Position numbers and translations under genes: made by a program. The notes under the pieces are model-generated. The model was not told the DNA's origin. It did no database searches and saw only the letters and a program-made list of their open reading frames with translations. DNA of 33,194 nucleotides from JAXGPP01 sp964436865 (GTDB lineage Bacteria; Planctomycetota; Planctomycetia; Pirellulales; Thermoguttaceae): positions 1-33,194 of the forward strand of contig CAYTFK010000039.1 in assembly GCA_964436865.1 (NCBI GenBank), given 5' to 3'. Shown piece by piece: positions 1-8,650 of this stretch (position 1 is its first letter; each line of letters starts with the position of its first letter).

Positions 1-547
1 CCGCATACATCGCCGTGATCACCAAGAGGACGCCCATGCCGAAGCGGCGCGGCACACCCGCTTCGTGAGGCAACTCGACGCCATCGGCTCTCACACTTTC
101 GATCGCCTTGAGCATTGCCTCCAGTGCCGCAAGATCGGCCAGCCGATGGTCGCTTCCGATCGCCACAAGCGACGACTCCGCCAAATGGCTGGCGCGCAGC
201 AACTCCAGACTGTCGGCGAAGGGGATCGTCTCATCGTCCGGCGAGTGCAGGATTACTGTGCCCGGCTTTACGGTTTGAGCTGCTCCCCAGTGTTTCCACG
301 CCGGGCAGAGAAGCACCAGCGGCGAATCACGGCTGTCGAAGTTCATGGCCACCGCGCCGCCGCGAGAACTGCCCACAATCACATCCGGGTGGTGCCGATC
401 GAACTCGGCCTGGGCGATGCGGACGGCCGCGTCGAAATCGTCGTCGGGCAGGGCCGGGTTGAGCACTTGGTGTCCCTGCGCCGCCAGGTACTTCGGCTTC
501 AGCCCGCCGGGCGTCGATTGCCAGCCGTGGAGAAAGAGGATCTTCAT
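1..547 (-). CDS. Alpha/beta hydrolase with C-terminal membrane segment, partial
   Basis: This reading frame starts at an ATG (complement of 545-547) and runs off the left edge, giving 182 residues with no stop. It opens with KILFLHGW, the first strand and oxyanion loop of small alpha/beta hydrolases of the YqiA/RBBP9 type. The nucleophile elbow GSSRG puts the serine at about residue 61. HSPDDETIPF supplies a likely acid near residue 104, and GSDHRL a likely histidine near 134, so the triad looks complete. After the hydrolase, from about residue 168, comes a hydrophobic stretch (RRFGMGVLLVITAMYA) that looks like a membrane helix continuing beyond the window. There is no signal peptide, so the catalytic part is probably cytosolic and membrane-tethered. 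Substrate unknown. It is divergent from the gene at 748. Confidence 0.75.
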   Translation of the reverse strand, partial: MKILFLHGWQSTPGGLKPKYLAAQGHQVLNPALPDDDFDAAVRIAQAEFDRHHPDVIVGSSRGGAVAMNFDSRDSPLVLLCPAWKHWGAAQTVKPGTVILHSPDDETIPFADSLELLRASHLAESSLVAIGSDHRLADLAALEAMLKAIESVRADGVELPHEAGVPRRFGMGVLLVITAMYA

Positions 548-747
548 GGGAGCCGTATTATCGGGCAAGGGGCAGCCGAAGAGAAGATCGCAGCATACGC
601 CATGAAATCGCGACATATTGCCAGACGAGAGAATCGCCCGAACGGTGCAGATCCCGAATTGCCAGGCGCACGGGCAGACCCTAAACTGGCGACCAAGGAG
701 AGGGATAATCGGCATACGAAGAGCGGTCCGCTTCTCTGGAGTACGCC

Positions 748-3432
748 ATGAGGTCACCAGTCGTTCTAAACACGTTGCTTGCGGCGGCTCTCGCAGCAGT
801 GCTGTTGCATGCCGTTGAAGCAGCTTCAGCCGAAGCGGTGCCTGGTAGCCCACGGGTCGAGGAGGTGATCGTCGTCTTCAAGACGCACTTCGACATCGGC
901 TATACGGCTTTAGCCCGGGAGGTTGTCGATCGTTACCGGACGTCGATGATCGACCAGGCGCTGGATGTCTGCGATCGCAGCGCGGCGCTGCCGAACGAGA
1001 AACGATTCGTGTGGACTGTTCCGGGCTGGCCAATGACGCAGATCCTCTGGCCCGGCCAGACCGCCCAGCGGCGCGAGCGGCTGGAAGCAGCGGTCCGCAG
1101 CGGTCGCCTCGTGTGGCATGCGTTGCCGGGCAGCCTGCACACCGAGTCGCTCGACCTGGAGGATCTTGTCCGCGGTCTGGGCTTTTCTTCCCAGCTCTCG
1201 CGCCAGTTCGGCCAGCCCCTGGCGCTCGACGCGAAGATGACCGACGTCCCTTCGCACAGTTGGATCATGCCGACGTTGTTGGCGCACGCCGGCGTGCGCT
1301 TTCTCCACATCGGCTGTAATTCGGCCAGCGGATCGCCCGACGTGCCGCGGCTCTTCTGGTGGGAGGGGCCCGACGGGTCACGGTTATTGACGATGTACGA
1401 GGCGAGCGGCTATGGCAGCGGGCTCCAGCCACCGGCCGGCTGGCCCCACCGAACCTGGCTGGCGATGATCCACACTGGCGATAATCACGGCCCGCCGCGG
1501 CCCGAAGAAGTGGATAAGCTGCTGGAGAACGCGGCCAGAGACCTGCCGGGCGTAACGGTTCGCCTCGGACGCCTGTCCGATTTTGCTGCGGCGATTCTGG
1601 CCGAAAATCCCGATCTGCCCGTCGTGCGGGCCGATATGCCCGATACGTGGATCCACGGCATCATGTCGATGCCCGAAGAGACAAAGCTGGCGCGCTGTAC
1701 GCGGCCGCGAATCGCCGGCCTGGAGTCGCTGGATACGCTCTTGCGTCTTTGGGGAGTCGAGTCGCCGCCAGCCGCCGCCCAGATCGCCGCCGCCTATGAA
1801 GGGAGCCTGATGTATGGCGAACACACCTGGGGCTACAGCATTCCGCTTGACCGGCGGCCCTATGGCAGCGCGTGGCGCGAGGAACTCCGGGCCGGCAAGT
1901 ACGACCGCTTCGAAGAGTCGTGGCAGGAACATGGGGCCAACATTCGCCGGGCCGCCGCGATCGTCGAACCAGCGCTCTCGGCGCGGATAACGGCGCTGGC
2001 CGAGGCCGTCGAAGTACGCGGCCCGCGCGTCGTAGTCTTCAACCCCCTGCCATGGCGGCGCGACTCGCTCGTTTCGTTCGACCTGCCGGCCGGGGTGAAA
2101 ATCGAAGGTCTTCAAGACACAGCGGGGGGCGAGATCACCACTGCCGAGAGTACCGAGCGCGGTTGCCGATTTCTGGCCCGCGATCTGCCGCCGCTCGGCT
2201 ACAAGACATTTGTGCCCACAGCCCCATCCCGCGGTCGCAAGGGCGAATCCCCGCCGGATTCGAGCGTGGCAACGCTGGAGAACGAGTTCTTCGCGCTTAC
2301 GCTTGATCCGGCGCGTGGGGTCATCGCCTCGCTGGTGGACAAGCGGACTGGCCGGGAGCTGGTCGCTTCACGCGGCCGATGGGGATTCGGCCAGTATCTC
2401 TACGAGCGGTTCGACGAGGACATGAACCAGGCCTATCTCAAGGCGTACCTCAAGGAGGTTCCTTCCTGGGTTGGGCATTTCACGCGGTTCGACATGCCGC
2501 CGGCGTCGGAGGCGCCGTATTCCGCGACATCTCCGCGCGACTTCCGCTGCGAGGTGCGTCGCACGCCGTGCGGCACGACCGCGCTGATGACCGCGGCCCC
2601 GGGTGAAGCGCAAGCCGAGCAGGTCGCACTGGAAGTCACCCTCCCCGCCGGGCTGCCTTATCTGGACGTCGCCTGGAGTATCCGCGGCAAGCAGCCCGAC
2701 ACGTGGCCCGAGGCGGGCTGGCTCTGCCTGCCGCTGGCGATCGAGGAACCTCGGTTCCGCCTGGGGCGATTGGGCGCCGTGATCGATCCGGCCCAGGACA
2801 TCTGCCGAGGTGCGAATCACGAAGTCTTCTGCTTGAACAGCGGCCTGAGCGTGACGGGCGCCGACGGCTGCGGCGTCGGCGTCTGTCCGCTCGACTCGCC
2901 GCTGGTGAGCCTTGGCCGGCCAGGTGTGATGCGCCACACCGTTGACTTCGAGCCGCGCGAGAGCGTGGTGCTGGTCAACCTGTTCAACAATGTCTGGGGA
3001 ACGAATTTCCGCCAGTGGATCAGCGGATCTTGGTCCTCCCGGGTGCGGCTGTGGGCGATCGAGGGAGATTCGATCGAGAACGACCTGGTTGTACCGTCCT
3101 GGGAGGCTCGCGTTCCGGCCGAAGCCGTCTACTGCAGCGCCCCGGCCGGTCGGCTGCCGGCGTCTCAGGCGGGCCTGGAATTGTCGCCGCGCGGAGTGCT
3201 CCTGACGGCGTTCGGCGCAAATCCCGACGGCGATGGGCTCGTGCTGCGCCTCTGGGAGCAAGCCGGACGGAATACCGACTGCCGCATCCGGTTGCCGTCC
3301 GGGCTTCGCTCCGAATCGGCCCGGCGGTGCAATCTTCGCGGTGAATTCACGGGTGACGCTCTGACGATCAAGGACGGGCAACTCGAGTTCGTGCTGGGCC
3401 GCTATCAACCCGAGAGCCTGATCCTGGATTGA
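748..3432 (+). CDS. Secreted GH38-like (alpha-mannosidase-type, DUF5054-like) protein
   Basis: This is an 894-residue protein with a clear N-terminal signal peptide (hydrophobic residues about 5-26, Ala-rich cleavage region), so it is exported. The mature N-terminus carries VVFKTHFDIGYT: the H-x-D pair (His47, Asp49) matches the zinc ligands at the start of the GH38 alpha-mannosidase barrel. DAKMTDVPSHSW (Asp166) sits where GH38 enzymes carry the nucleophile and a further metal ligand. The C-terminal half is beta-rich, as in the GH38 beta-sandwich domains. The KTHFDIG form is what I associate with DUF5054, a family related to GH38 whose substrate is poorly known. The start is supported by GGAG just upstream. 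It stands alone and is followed by a strong hairpin. Mannosidase activity is inference; a role in exported glycan breakdown is likely. Confidence 0.8.
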   Translation: MRSPVVLNTLLAAALAAVLLHAVEAASAEAVPGSPRVEEVIVVFKTHFDIGYTALAREVVDRYRTSMIDQALDVCDRSAALPNEKRFVWTVPGWPMTQILWPGQTAQRRERLEAAVRSGRLVWHALPGSLHTESLDLEDLVRGLGFSSQLSRQFGQPLALDAKMTDVPSHSWIMPTLLAHAGVRFLHIGCNSASGSPDVPRLFWWEGPDGSRLLTMYEASGYGSGLQPPAGWPHRTWLAMIHTGDNHGPPRPEEVDKLLENAARDLPGVTVRLGRLSDFAAAILAENPDLPVVRADMPDTWIHGIMSMPEETKLARCTRPRIAGLESLDTLLRLWGVESPPAAAQIAAAYEGSLMYGEHTWGYSIPLDRRPYGSAWREELRAGKYDRFEESWQEHGANIRRAAAIVEPALSARITALAEAVEVRGPRVVVFNPLPWRRDSLVSFDLPAGVKIEGLQDTAGGEITTAESTERGCRFLARDLPPLGYKTFVPTAPSRGRKGESPPDSSVATLENEFFALTLDPARGVIASLVDKRTGRELVASRGRWGFGQYLYERFDEDMNQAYLKAYLKEVPSWVGHFTRFDMPPASEAPYSATSPRDFRCEVRRTPCGTTALMTAAPGEAQAEQVALEVTLPAGLPYLDVAWSIRGKQPDTWPEAGWLCLPLAIEEPRFRLGRLGAVIDPAQDICRGANHEVFCLNSGLSVTGADGCGVGVCPLDSPLVSLGRPGVMRHTVDFEPRESVVLVNLFNNVWGTNFRQWISGSWSSRVRLWAIEGDSIENDLVVPSWEARVPAEAVYCSAPAGRLPASQAGLELSPRGVLLTAFGANPDGDGLVLRLWEQAGRNTDCRIRLPSGLRSESARRCNLRGEFTGDALTIKDGQLEFVLGRYQPESLILD

Positions 3433-3458
3433 GCAAACGTGCGGGTCGGCGCCCGCCC

Positions 3459-3488
3459 CGGCAGCGCCCGCGTCGCGCGGCGCTGCCG
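3459..3488 (+). terminator. GC-rich hairpin after the GH38-like gene
   Basis: A perfect 10-bp inverted repeat, CGGCAGCGCC with GGCGCTGCCG, encloses a 10-base loop 26 bases after the stop codon at 3432. No T tract follows, so it is either a non-canonical terminator or a 3'-end stabilising hairpin. Lying between the GH38-like stop and the next start at 3633, it suggests separate transcripts. Confidence 0.45.
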
Positions 3489-3632
3489 ACGTTCGAGCCA
3501 TGGCACGCCCCGGCCTGCACACGCGGCCGGCCCTCGCCCAGGGGCATCGCCGCGCTAGAATTCTCTTCCGAGCCTGAGCCGGCGGTTCGTCAGCCGGGGA
3601 TCGGTTCACTTCATTACCTGCCCCGGTGCACT

Positions 3633-5708
3633 ATGCCCAATCGATTGGCCAGCGAGATCAGCCCCTACCTCCAGCAGCACGCCGACAATCCGGTGGATTG
3701 GTATCCGTGGGGGCCGGAAGCCTTGGATCGGGCCAGGAAGGAGCAGAAGCCGATCTTTCTGTCGATCGGCTACTCGGCCTGCCACTGGTGCCACGTGATG
3801 GCCCACGAGAGCTTCGAGAACGACGAGATCGCCCAAATCCTCAACGAGCACTTCGTCTCGATCAAGGTCGACCGCGAGGAACGCCCGGAGCTGGACCAGA
3901 TCTACATGGAGGCGGTGCAGATGATGACTGGCCACGGCGGCTGGCCGATGTCGGTCTTTCTCACACCGTCGCTGGAGCCGTTTTTCGGTGGCACGTACTG
4001 GCCGCCAACGCAGCGGCACGGCATGCCCGGCTTCAAGCAAGTGCTCACCGCCGTGTTCGACGCCTGGAAGAACCGCCGCGATGAGGCGATCAAGCAGGGG
4101 CAGCAGTTGGCCGACATGCTTCGCGATACGCGGCTGAGCGATGGCGAGTCCGGCGCGCCCGACATTCGTCTGCTCCGGTCGGCGGAGACGACCTTGGGGC
4201 GAGGTTTCGACCGCATCCACGGCGGCTTCGGTTCAGCTCCCAAGTTTCCTCATCCGATCGACCTGCGGCTCCTGTTGCGGCTGTGGCGCCGCAGCGGCCG
4301 CGACGAGTTGTTGTCGATGGTCGCCCAGACGCTCGACCGCATGGCCGCCGGCGGGATCTACGACCACCTGGGAGGCGGTTTCCATCGTTACAGCGTCGAC
4401 GAACGGTGGCTCGTGCCGCACTTTGAGAAGATGCTCTACGATAATGCGCTTCTGTCCGTCGCGTATCTGGAAGCATTTCAGGCCACCGGCCGCGACCGTT
4501 ATGCGCGCACGGTCCGCGAGACGCTCGACTATGTACTCCGCGACATGACCGACCCTCTGGGGGGCTTTTACAGCACCGAGGATGCCGATAGCGAAGGGGA
4601 GGAAGGCAAGTTCTACGTCTGGACGATGGCCGAACTTGAGGAAGTTCTTGGAGCCGATCGGGCGGCGACGTTTGCCCGTGCGTACGACGTCACGCCGGAG
4701 GGGAACTTCGAGGGGACAAGTATCCTCAACCTTCCCAAGCCCGTCGACGCGGTCGCGAAGATGCTCGCCCGCGAGCGCGACAGCCTGGAAGCCGAACTGG
4801 CCGAGTCTCGCTGCCGGCTTTTCGGTGTCCGCAGTCACCGCATCCGTCCCGGTCGTGACGACAAGGTGCTGGTGAGTTGGAACGCGCTGACGATCGACGC
4901 GATGGCGCAGGCGGGGGTTGTGCTCAATGAGCCGCGGTACACCGCGGCCGCAGTGGCTGCAGCACGATTCCTCCTCGAACACCTCCGCGACGAGCGGGGC
5001 AGGCTGCTTCACGTCTGGCGAGACGGCCGGGCAGTGCATCCGGCGTATCTCGACGACTACGCGGCATTGGCCCACGCGCTCGTCACGCTCTATGAGGCGA
5101 CTTTCGAGGAACGCTGGATCGATGAGGCCGTGCGCCTTGCCGACGAGATCGTTGCCCGCTTTGCCGACGCTGACGAAGGAGGCTTCTTCTACACTTCAGC
5201 CGAGCATGAATCGCTCATCGCCCGGAAGAAAGACATGCTCGACAGTTCTATTCCCAGCGGCGGGGGACTCGCGGCGGCAGCCCTCTTGCGGCTGGGGAAG
5301 CTTACCGGCAAGCCGGAGTACCTGGAGACGGTGGACCGGGCGCTGGCCGCATCGACAAAGCTCATGGAGCGGGCCCCCTTGGGCACGGGCCAGTTGCACT
5401 TGGCTCTCGACGCCTGGATCGGTCCGGCGGCCGAGATTGTGATTCTGGCCGCCGATGAGTCGGCGGAAAACGAGGCCTTGCTTGGCGAACTGCGCCGGCG
5501 GTTTCTGCCCAACAAGGTGCTCGCATTTCGCGGCGGCCGAGCGAGCGGCGACCGCTCGGCAGCCCTGGACGGGATCTTTGCGGCCAAGCAGCCCATTGCC
5601 CCCGGCCCGACCCTCTTTGTCTGCCGGAATTTCGCCTGCGAAGCCCCGGTTTCCGGCCGCGAGGCCGCCCTGGCGGCAATCGACGCGCTGGCCGGGAGTA
5701 AGGAATAA
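3633..5708 (+). CDS. Thioredoxin-like/DUF255 protein, YyaL/SPATA20 family
   Basis: This 691-residue protein begins MPNRLASEISPYLQQH, the characteristic start of the YyaL (DUF255; human SPATA20) family. The frame is open upstream to 3429, but those residues are Arg/Pro-rich and unlike the family, so ATG 3633 was chosen. A TAGAAT -10-like box at 3556-3561 agrees with transcription starting inside that upstream stretch. The thioredoxin-like domain (about 1-165) holds C-H-W-C at residues 50-53, in the context SIGYSACHWCH. The rest is an (alpha/alpha)6-barrel-like region with GGIYDHLGGGFHRYSVD and VPHFEKMLYDN, both typical of the family. No signal peptide, so cytoplasmic. The biochemical function of the family is not settled; redox chemistry or sugar epimerase-like activity has been proposed. 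It is of usual family length and appears intact. Confidence 0.9.
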   Translation: MPNRLASEISPYLQQHADNPVDWYPWGPEALDRARKEQKPIFLSIGYSACHWCHVMAHESFENDEIAQILNEHFVSIKVDREERPELDQIYMEAVQMMTGHGGWPMSVFLTPSLEPFFGGTYWPPTQRHGMPGFKQVLTAVFDAWKNRRDEAIKQGQQLADMLRDTRLSDGESGAPDIRLLRSAETTLGRGFDRIHGGFGSAPKFPHPIDLRLLLRLWRRSGRDELLSMVAQTLDRMAAGGIYDHLGGGFHRYSVDERWLVPHFEKMLYDNALLSVAYLEAFQATGRDRYARTVRETLDYVLRDMTDPLGGFYSTEDADSEGEEGKFYVWTMAELEEVLGADRAATFARAYDVTPEGNFEGTSILNLPKPVDAVAKMLARERDSLEAELAESRCRLFGVRSHRIRPGRDDKVLVSWNALTIDAMAQAGVVLNEPRYTAAAVAAARFLLEHLRDERGRLLHVWRDGRAVHPAYLDDYAALAHALVTLYEATFEERWIDEAVRLADEIVARFADADEGGFFYTSAEHESLIARKKDMLDSSIPSGGGLAAAALLRLGKLTGKPEYLETVDRALAASTKLMERAPLGTGQLHLALDAWIGPAAEIVILAADESAENEALLGELRRRFLPNKVLAFRGGRASGDRSAALDGIFAAKQPIAPGPTLFVCRNFACEAPVSGREAALAAIDALAGSKE

Positions 5709-5803
5709 GGGGAGAGAATAGTGAATACGGGATGAAGAAAGCAGAAGTGTGACCGCGATGCCGGTACCTGGATTGTCCCGCTCGGCGGCGCCAAGTCCGA
5801 CGG

Positions 5804-5832
5804 TTGTCCGTGCTGCCGCCGCCAATTACAAT
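5804..5832 (+). promoter_or_regulatory. Sigma70-type promoter for the NIPSNAP-fucosidase unit
   Basis: TTGTCC (5804-5809) and TACAAT (5827-5832) are separated by exactly 17 bases, about 90 bases upstream of the GTG start at 5925. The -10 box matches 5 of 6 consensus positions and the -35 box 4 of 6. It lies in the spacer after the DUF255 gene and would drive 5925-8184. Confidence 0.5.
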
Positions 5833-5924
5833 CGCGTCGTTATCTTTGAGCGCAACCGTCTTCGGGTGCGGCCGCCGTTTGCCCCTGGGCGGCGTGTCCC
5901 GTTCCATTCTTGAGGAGACCCACC

Positions 5925-6764
5925 GTGAAACGCCGCCAGTTCATTGCCGCATCGTGCCTCGCAGGATTCACGCCCTTGGCCGCGATGGCCCAGGAGTCGC
6001 AATCGGCAGAAGTTGCCGCTGAGGCGATCAAGCTGCAGCCACAAGGCCTGATCGACGTCCAACACACCGGCCCGGCCCGGCAGTTTTTTGAACTCCGCGT
6101 CTACCGCAACGATCCCGGCCCGAAGCAGCAGGCGCTGGAGGAGTTTTTTGCCAAGGCGGCGATTCCTGCATGGAACCGGCTGGGCATCCAGCCGGTCGGC
6201 GTGTTCAAGGAAAAGGATGGCGCGACCGGCGACCTGTATGTCCTTCTGCCGCATCGTTCGCTCGAATCGCTGGTAACCGCCACCTGGCGGTTGATGCGCG
6301 ACGAGCAGTTTCTCCGCGCCGGCGCCGCGGTGCTCGACGCGCCGCTCAACGATCCGGCCTACAAGCGGATTGAGATCAGCCTCCTCTCGGCATTCATCGG
6401 CATGCCGGAACTTGAAGTGCCGACGCAGGCCGAGACTCGGCTATTGCAGCTTCGGATTTACGAGAGCCACAGCATGAAGAAGGGCCAGAAGAAGATTGAG
6501 ATGTTCAATGCCGGCGGCGAGATCGAGATCTTCCGCCGCGTGGGCCTCGCCCCCGTGTTCTTTGGTGAGAGCCTCGCCGGTCCCAAGATGCCCAACCTCA
6601 CCTACATGCTCGGTTTCGAGAACCAGGAGGCGCTGGACAAGAACTGGGAGGCGTTCCGTCAGGACCCGGCGTGGCTCAAGCTCAAAGACGATCCGCAGTA
6701 CAAGGACACCGTGTCGAACATCACCAATCTCATCCTGCGCCCCGCCGCTGGTTCGCAGATCTGA
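5925..6764 (+). CDS. Tat-exported NIPSNAP family protein
   Basis: The start is GTG at 5925, giving 279 residues, because GAGGAG lies at 5912-5917 with proper spacing; a TTG at 5910 would overlap that site. The N-terminus (VKRRQFIAASCLAGF, ending AMAQ) is a twin-arginine signal with a likely cleavage after Ala-Met-Ala. The mature protein contains two NIPSNAP-type ferredoxin-like repeats, starting near FFELRVYRNDPG and LLQLRIYESHSM. The second includes MFNAGGEIEIFRRVGLAPVFFGES, very typical of NIPSNAP. NIPSNAP proteins are dimeric alpha/beta-barrel-fold proteins of uncertain biochemical role. Exported versions are, to my knowledge, common in Planctomycetes. It lies 22 bases upstream of a GH29 fucosidase and is probably co-transcribed with it. 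Function in this operon is unknown. Confidence 0.88.
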   Translation: MKRRQFIAASCLAGFTPLAAMAQESQSAEVAAEAIKLQPQGLIDVQHTGPARQFFELRVYRNDPGPKQQALEEFFAKAAIPAWNRLGIQPVGVFKEKDGATGDLYVLLPHRSLESLVTATWRLMRDEQFLRAGAAVLDAPLNDPAYKRIEISLLSAFIGMPELEVPTQAETRLLQLRIYESHSMKKGQKKIEMFNAGGEIEIFRRVGLAPVFFGESLAGPKMPNLTYMLGFENQEALDKNWEAFRQDPAWLKLKDDPQYKDTVSNITNLILRPAAGSQI

Positions 6765-6786
6765 ATCGGCAATAAGGAACCTTATC

Positions 6787-8184
6787 ATGCGACGTCTTTT
6801 AGCAGCCGTTTTGGTCGTCTCATCGTGCGTGCTGGGAGTCGTGTCGACGGCAGCAGCCGCGGAGAAGTGGAACACCGAGAGCCCCGCCGACCGCGACGCC
6901 CGGATGCAGTGGTGGCGCGACGCGCGGCTGGGAATGTTCATTCACTGGGGGCTGTACGCCATTCCGGCTGGCGTCTGGAAAGGGCAGGAGGTGCCCGGAA
7001 TCGGTGAGTGGATCATGGACCGGGCGAATATACCGGTTGAAGAGTATGAGCAGTTGGCCGGCCAGTTCAACCCGGTCAAATACGACCCGGTCCAGTGGGC
7101 GCGGATCGCGGGGCAAGCCGGCATGAAGTACGTGGTGATCACGTCGAAACACCACGACGGTTTCTGCCTGTTCGAGACCGGCACCACCGACTACGACGTG
7201 GTCGACGCCAGCCCGTACGGCAAGGACCTGCTCAAGCCGCTGGCCGAGGCGTGCCGGAAAGAGGGGATCGAGTTCTGCACCTACTACTCGATCATGGACT
7301 GGCACCACCCGGCCCAATACCGCAACAACCCCCAGCGCTACAACCCGACGAAGATGCACGCCGACCGCAAGGCGGAATACATGAGCTACATGAAACAGCA
7401 GCTCAAGGATCTGTTTGCCAGTTGCGATCCGGCCGTGCTGTGGTTCGACGGCGAGTGGCCCGACTGGTACACCGAGGAAGACGCCCGCGAGGTGTACCGC
7501 TACCTTCGCGAGATGAAGCCCAAGCTGATCATCAACAACCGGGTTGGCAAGGGGCGCAAGGGCATGGAAGGGATGAGCAAGGGCGATCAGGACTACGCCG
7601 GCGACTTCGGTACCCCCGAGCAGCAGATTCCGGCTACGGGACTCGAAGGGGTCGACTGGGAGTCGTGCATGACGATGAACGACACTTGGGGCTACAAGAA
7701 GAACGACCAGAACTGGAAGAGCGCCGAGACGCTGATCCGCAACACGATCGACACGGCGTCGAAGGGAGGCAATTACCTTCTGAACGTCGGTCCGACCGCC
7801 GAGGGCGAGATCCCCGCGCCGTCGGTCGAGCGGCTCAAAGCTCTCGGCCGCTGGATGAAGACCGGTGGGGAGTCAATCTACGGCACCCAGGCCAGCCCCC
7901 TGACCGACACGCCTTGGGGCCGCTGCACCCAGAAGAAACTCGAAGGTCGCCGCACGCGGCTCTACCTGCACGTCTTCAACTGGCCGCCAGACGGCGCGCT
8001 CACCGTCGCCGGGTTGAAGAACAAGCCCGTGGCCGCCGGCATCCTGGGCGGAGGCGAACTGGAAATCTCGGCCGCCGAGGGCGCTATTCGCATCAGCGGC
8101 CTCCCGGCTGAAGCCCCCGACAAGATCGCCACCGTGATCACTCTCGACATCCAGGGCCAGCCGCAAACGGTTCTGGCCCGGTAA
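6787..8184 (+). CDS. Secreted alpha-L-fucosidase, GH29
   Basis: This 465-residue protein starts at ATG 6787, preceded by TAAGGAACC at a good distance. A signal peptide covers about residues 1-25 (MRRLLAAVLVVSSCVLGVV, then ASTAAAAE-like region), so it is exported. GH29 hallmarks run in order: WWRDARLGMFIHWGLYAIPAG near 42-62, VVITSKHHDGFCLF near 116-129, and AVLWFDGEWPDW near 216-227. Asp221 in WFDGEW is the expected catalytic nucleophile. Later, GGNYLLNVGPTAEGEIP is the conserved end of the barrel, followed by a small beta domain. GH29 enzymes remove alpha-linked L-fucose from glycans with retention. The length is normal and all motifs are present. It follows the NIPSNAP gene in a likely operon and is convergent with the gene at 8282. 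Activity on algal fucan is plausible but unproven. Confidence 0.95.
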   Translation: MRRLLAAVLVVSSCVLGVVSTAAAAEKWNTESPADRDARMQWWRDARLGMFIHWGLYAIPAGVWKGQEVPGIGEWIMDRANIPVEEYEQLAGQFNPVKYDPVQWARIAGQAGMKYVVITSKHHDGFCLFETGTTDYDVVDASPYGKDLLKPLAEACRKEGIEFCTYYSIMDWHHPAQYRNNPQRYNPTKMHADRKAEYMSYMKQQLKDLFASCDPAVLWFDGEWPDWYTEEDAREVYRYLREMKPKLIINNRVGKGRKGMEGMSKGDQDYAGDFGTPEQQIPATGLEGVDWESCMTMNDTWGYKKNDQNWKSAETLIRNTIDTASKGGNYLLNVGPTAEGEIPAPSVERLKALGRWMKTGGESIYGTQASPLTDTPWGRCTQKKLEGRRTRLYLHVFNWPPDGALTVAGLKNKPVAAGILGGGELEISAAEGAIRISGLPAEAPDKIATVITLDIQGQPQTVLAR

Positions 8185-8223
8185 CGACTGACCGCTCATT
8201 CCTGGTTGCCACGCGCCAAGTGC

Positions 8224-8253
8224 CATGTGCCACGGCTTTCCGTCGTGGCCATG
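8224..8253. terminator. Hairpin between convergent genes
   Basis: GCCACG and CGTGGC form a stem around a 9-base loop. The stem extends by CATG/CATG on either side of one bulged base. It sits between the stop of the fucosidase (8184) and the stop of the minus-strand gene (8282). It could serve both strands, but there is no T tract on either. Confidence 0.35.
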
Positions 8254-8281
8254 CCACTCCGTGCGCAGGCCCGGCCACCGC

Positions 8282-8512
8282 TCAGTTTACTTCCTGCCAG
8301 CGGGCGGTGACATTGTTGGTGCGGATCTCCATTGAAGAGATGCCGGTCGACTTGAGTACGGCCTCCAGATCTTCCTTGGTCTGAAGATCGTCGCGCCAAA
8401 CCATGACTTTCTTCTCTTCCGGCAAGCTCTCCACGCGGAACTTCTTCTTTACCAGTTCCGACAGCTTATCCCAGGGGGAGATGACGGCTACGAGTCGCTG
8501 TATTTCGGGCAT
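8282..8512 (-). CDS. Small conserved-looking protein of unknown function
   Basis: The frame encodes 76 residues from the ATG at 8512 (MPEIQRLVAVISPWDKL), or 83 from an ATG at 8533. The inner start fits better because the first seven residues (MGNREST) look like leader. The protein is acidic/basic mixed and lacks a signal peptide or membrane helix. It has an alternating pattern (KVMVWRDDLQTKEDLEAVLKSTGI) that suggests a small alpha/beta fold. Codon use is less GC-rich than the neighbours but wobble positions favour G/C, which supports coding. I do not recognise the family. It lies about 140 bases downstream of the ROK fusion gene on the same strand and might be co-transcribed with it, although a hairpin at 8608-8627 lies between them. 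Confidence 0.55.
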   Translation of the reverse strand: MPEIQRLVAVISPWDKLSELVKKKFRVESLPEEKKVMVWRDDLQTKEDLEAVLKSTGISSMEIRTNNVTARWQEVN

Positions 8513-8607
8513 GGTAGATTCGCGATTGCCCATCCGGTCCGATGGCGCGTTTGGCCGCGGACCTTGGTGGCTTCCGTTGATGAATGGGTGATACTTTGGC
8601 CCCTTTC

Positions 8608-8627
8608 GACCGGGTAGCGATCCGGTC
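8608..8627 (-). terminator. Hairpin downstream of the ROK fusion gene
   Basis: GACCGG and CCGGTC form a 6-bp stem with an 8-base loop, about 24 bases past the stop of the ROK fusion gene. There is no T tract, so this is a weak terminator candidate. Confidence 0.3.
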
Positions 8628-8650
8628 TGGACTTTCCAGGTATTGCCTCG

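Noticed and set aside
2368..3609. Long open frame on the minus strand across the GH38-like gene
   Set aside because: It is antisense to a well-supported gene, rich in Arg/Ala/Pro/Gly, and has no recognisable motif. Such frames are common in GC-rich DNA.
3429..3632. N-terminal extension of the DUF255 gene
   Set aside because: The extra 68 residues are Arg/Pro-rich and overlap a hairpin and a -10-like box. Family similarity starts exactly at ATG 3633.
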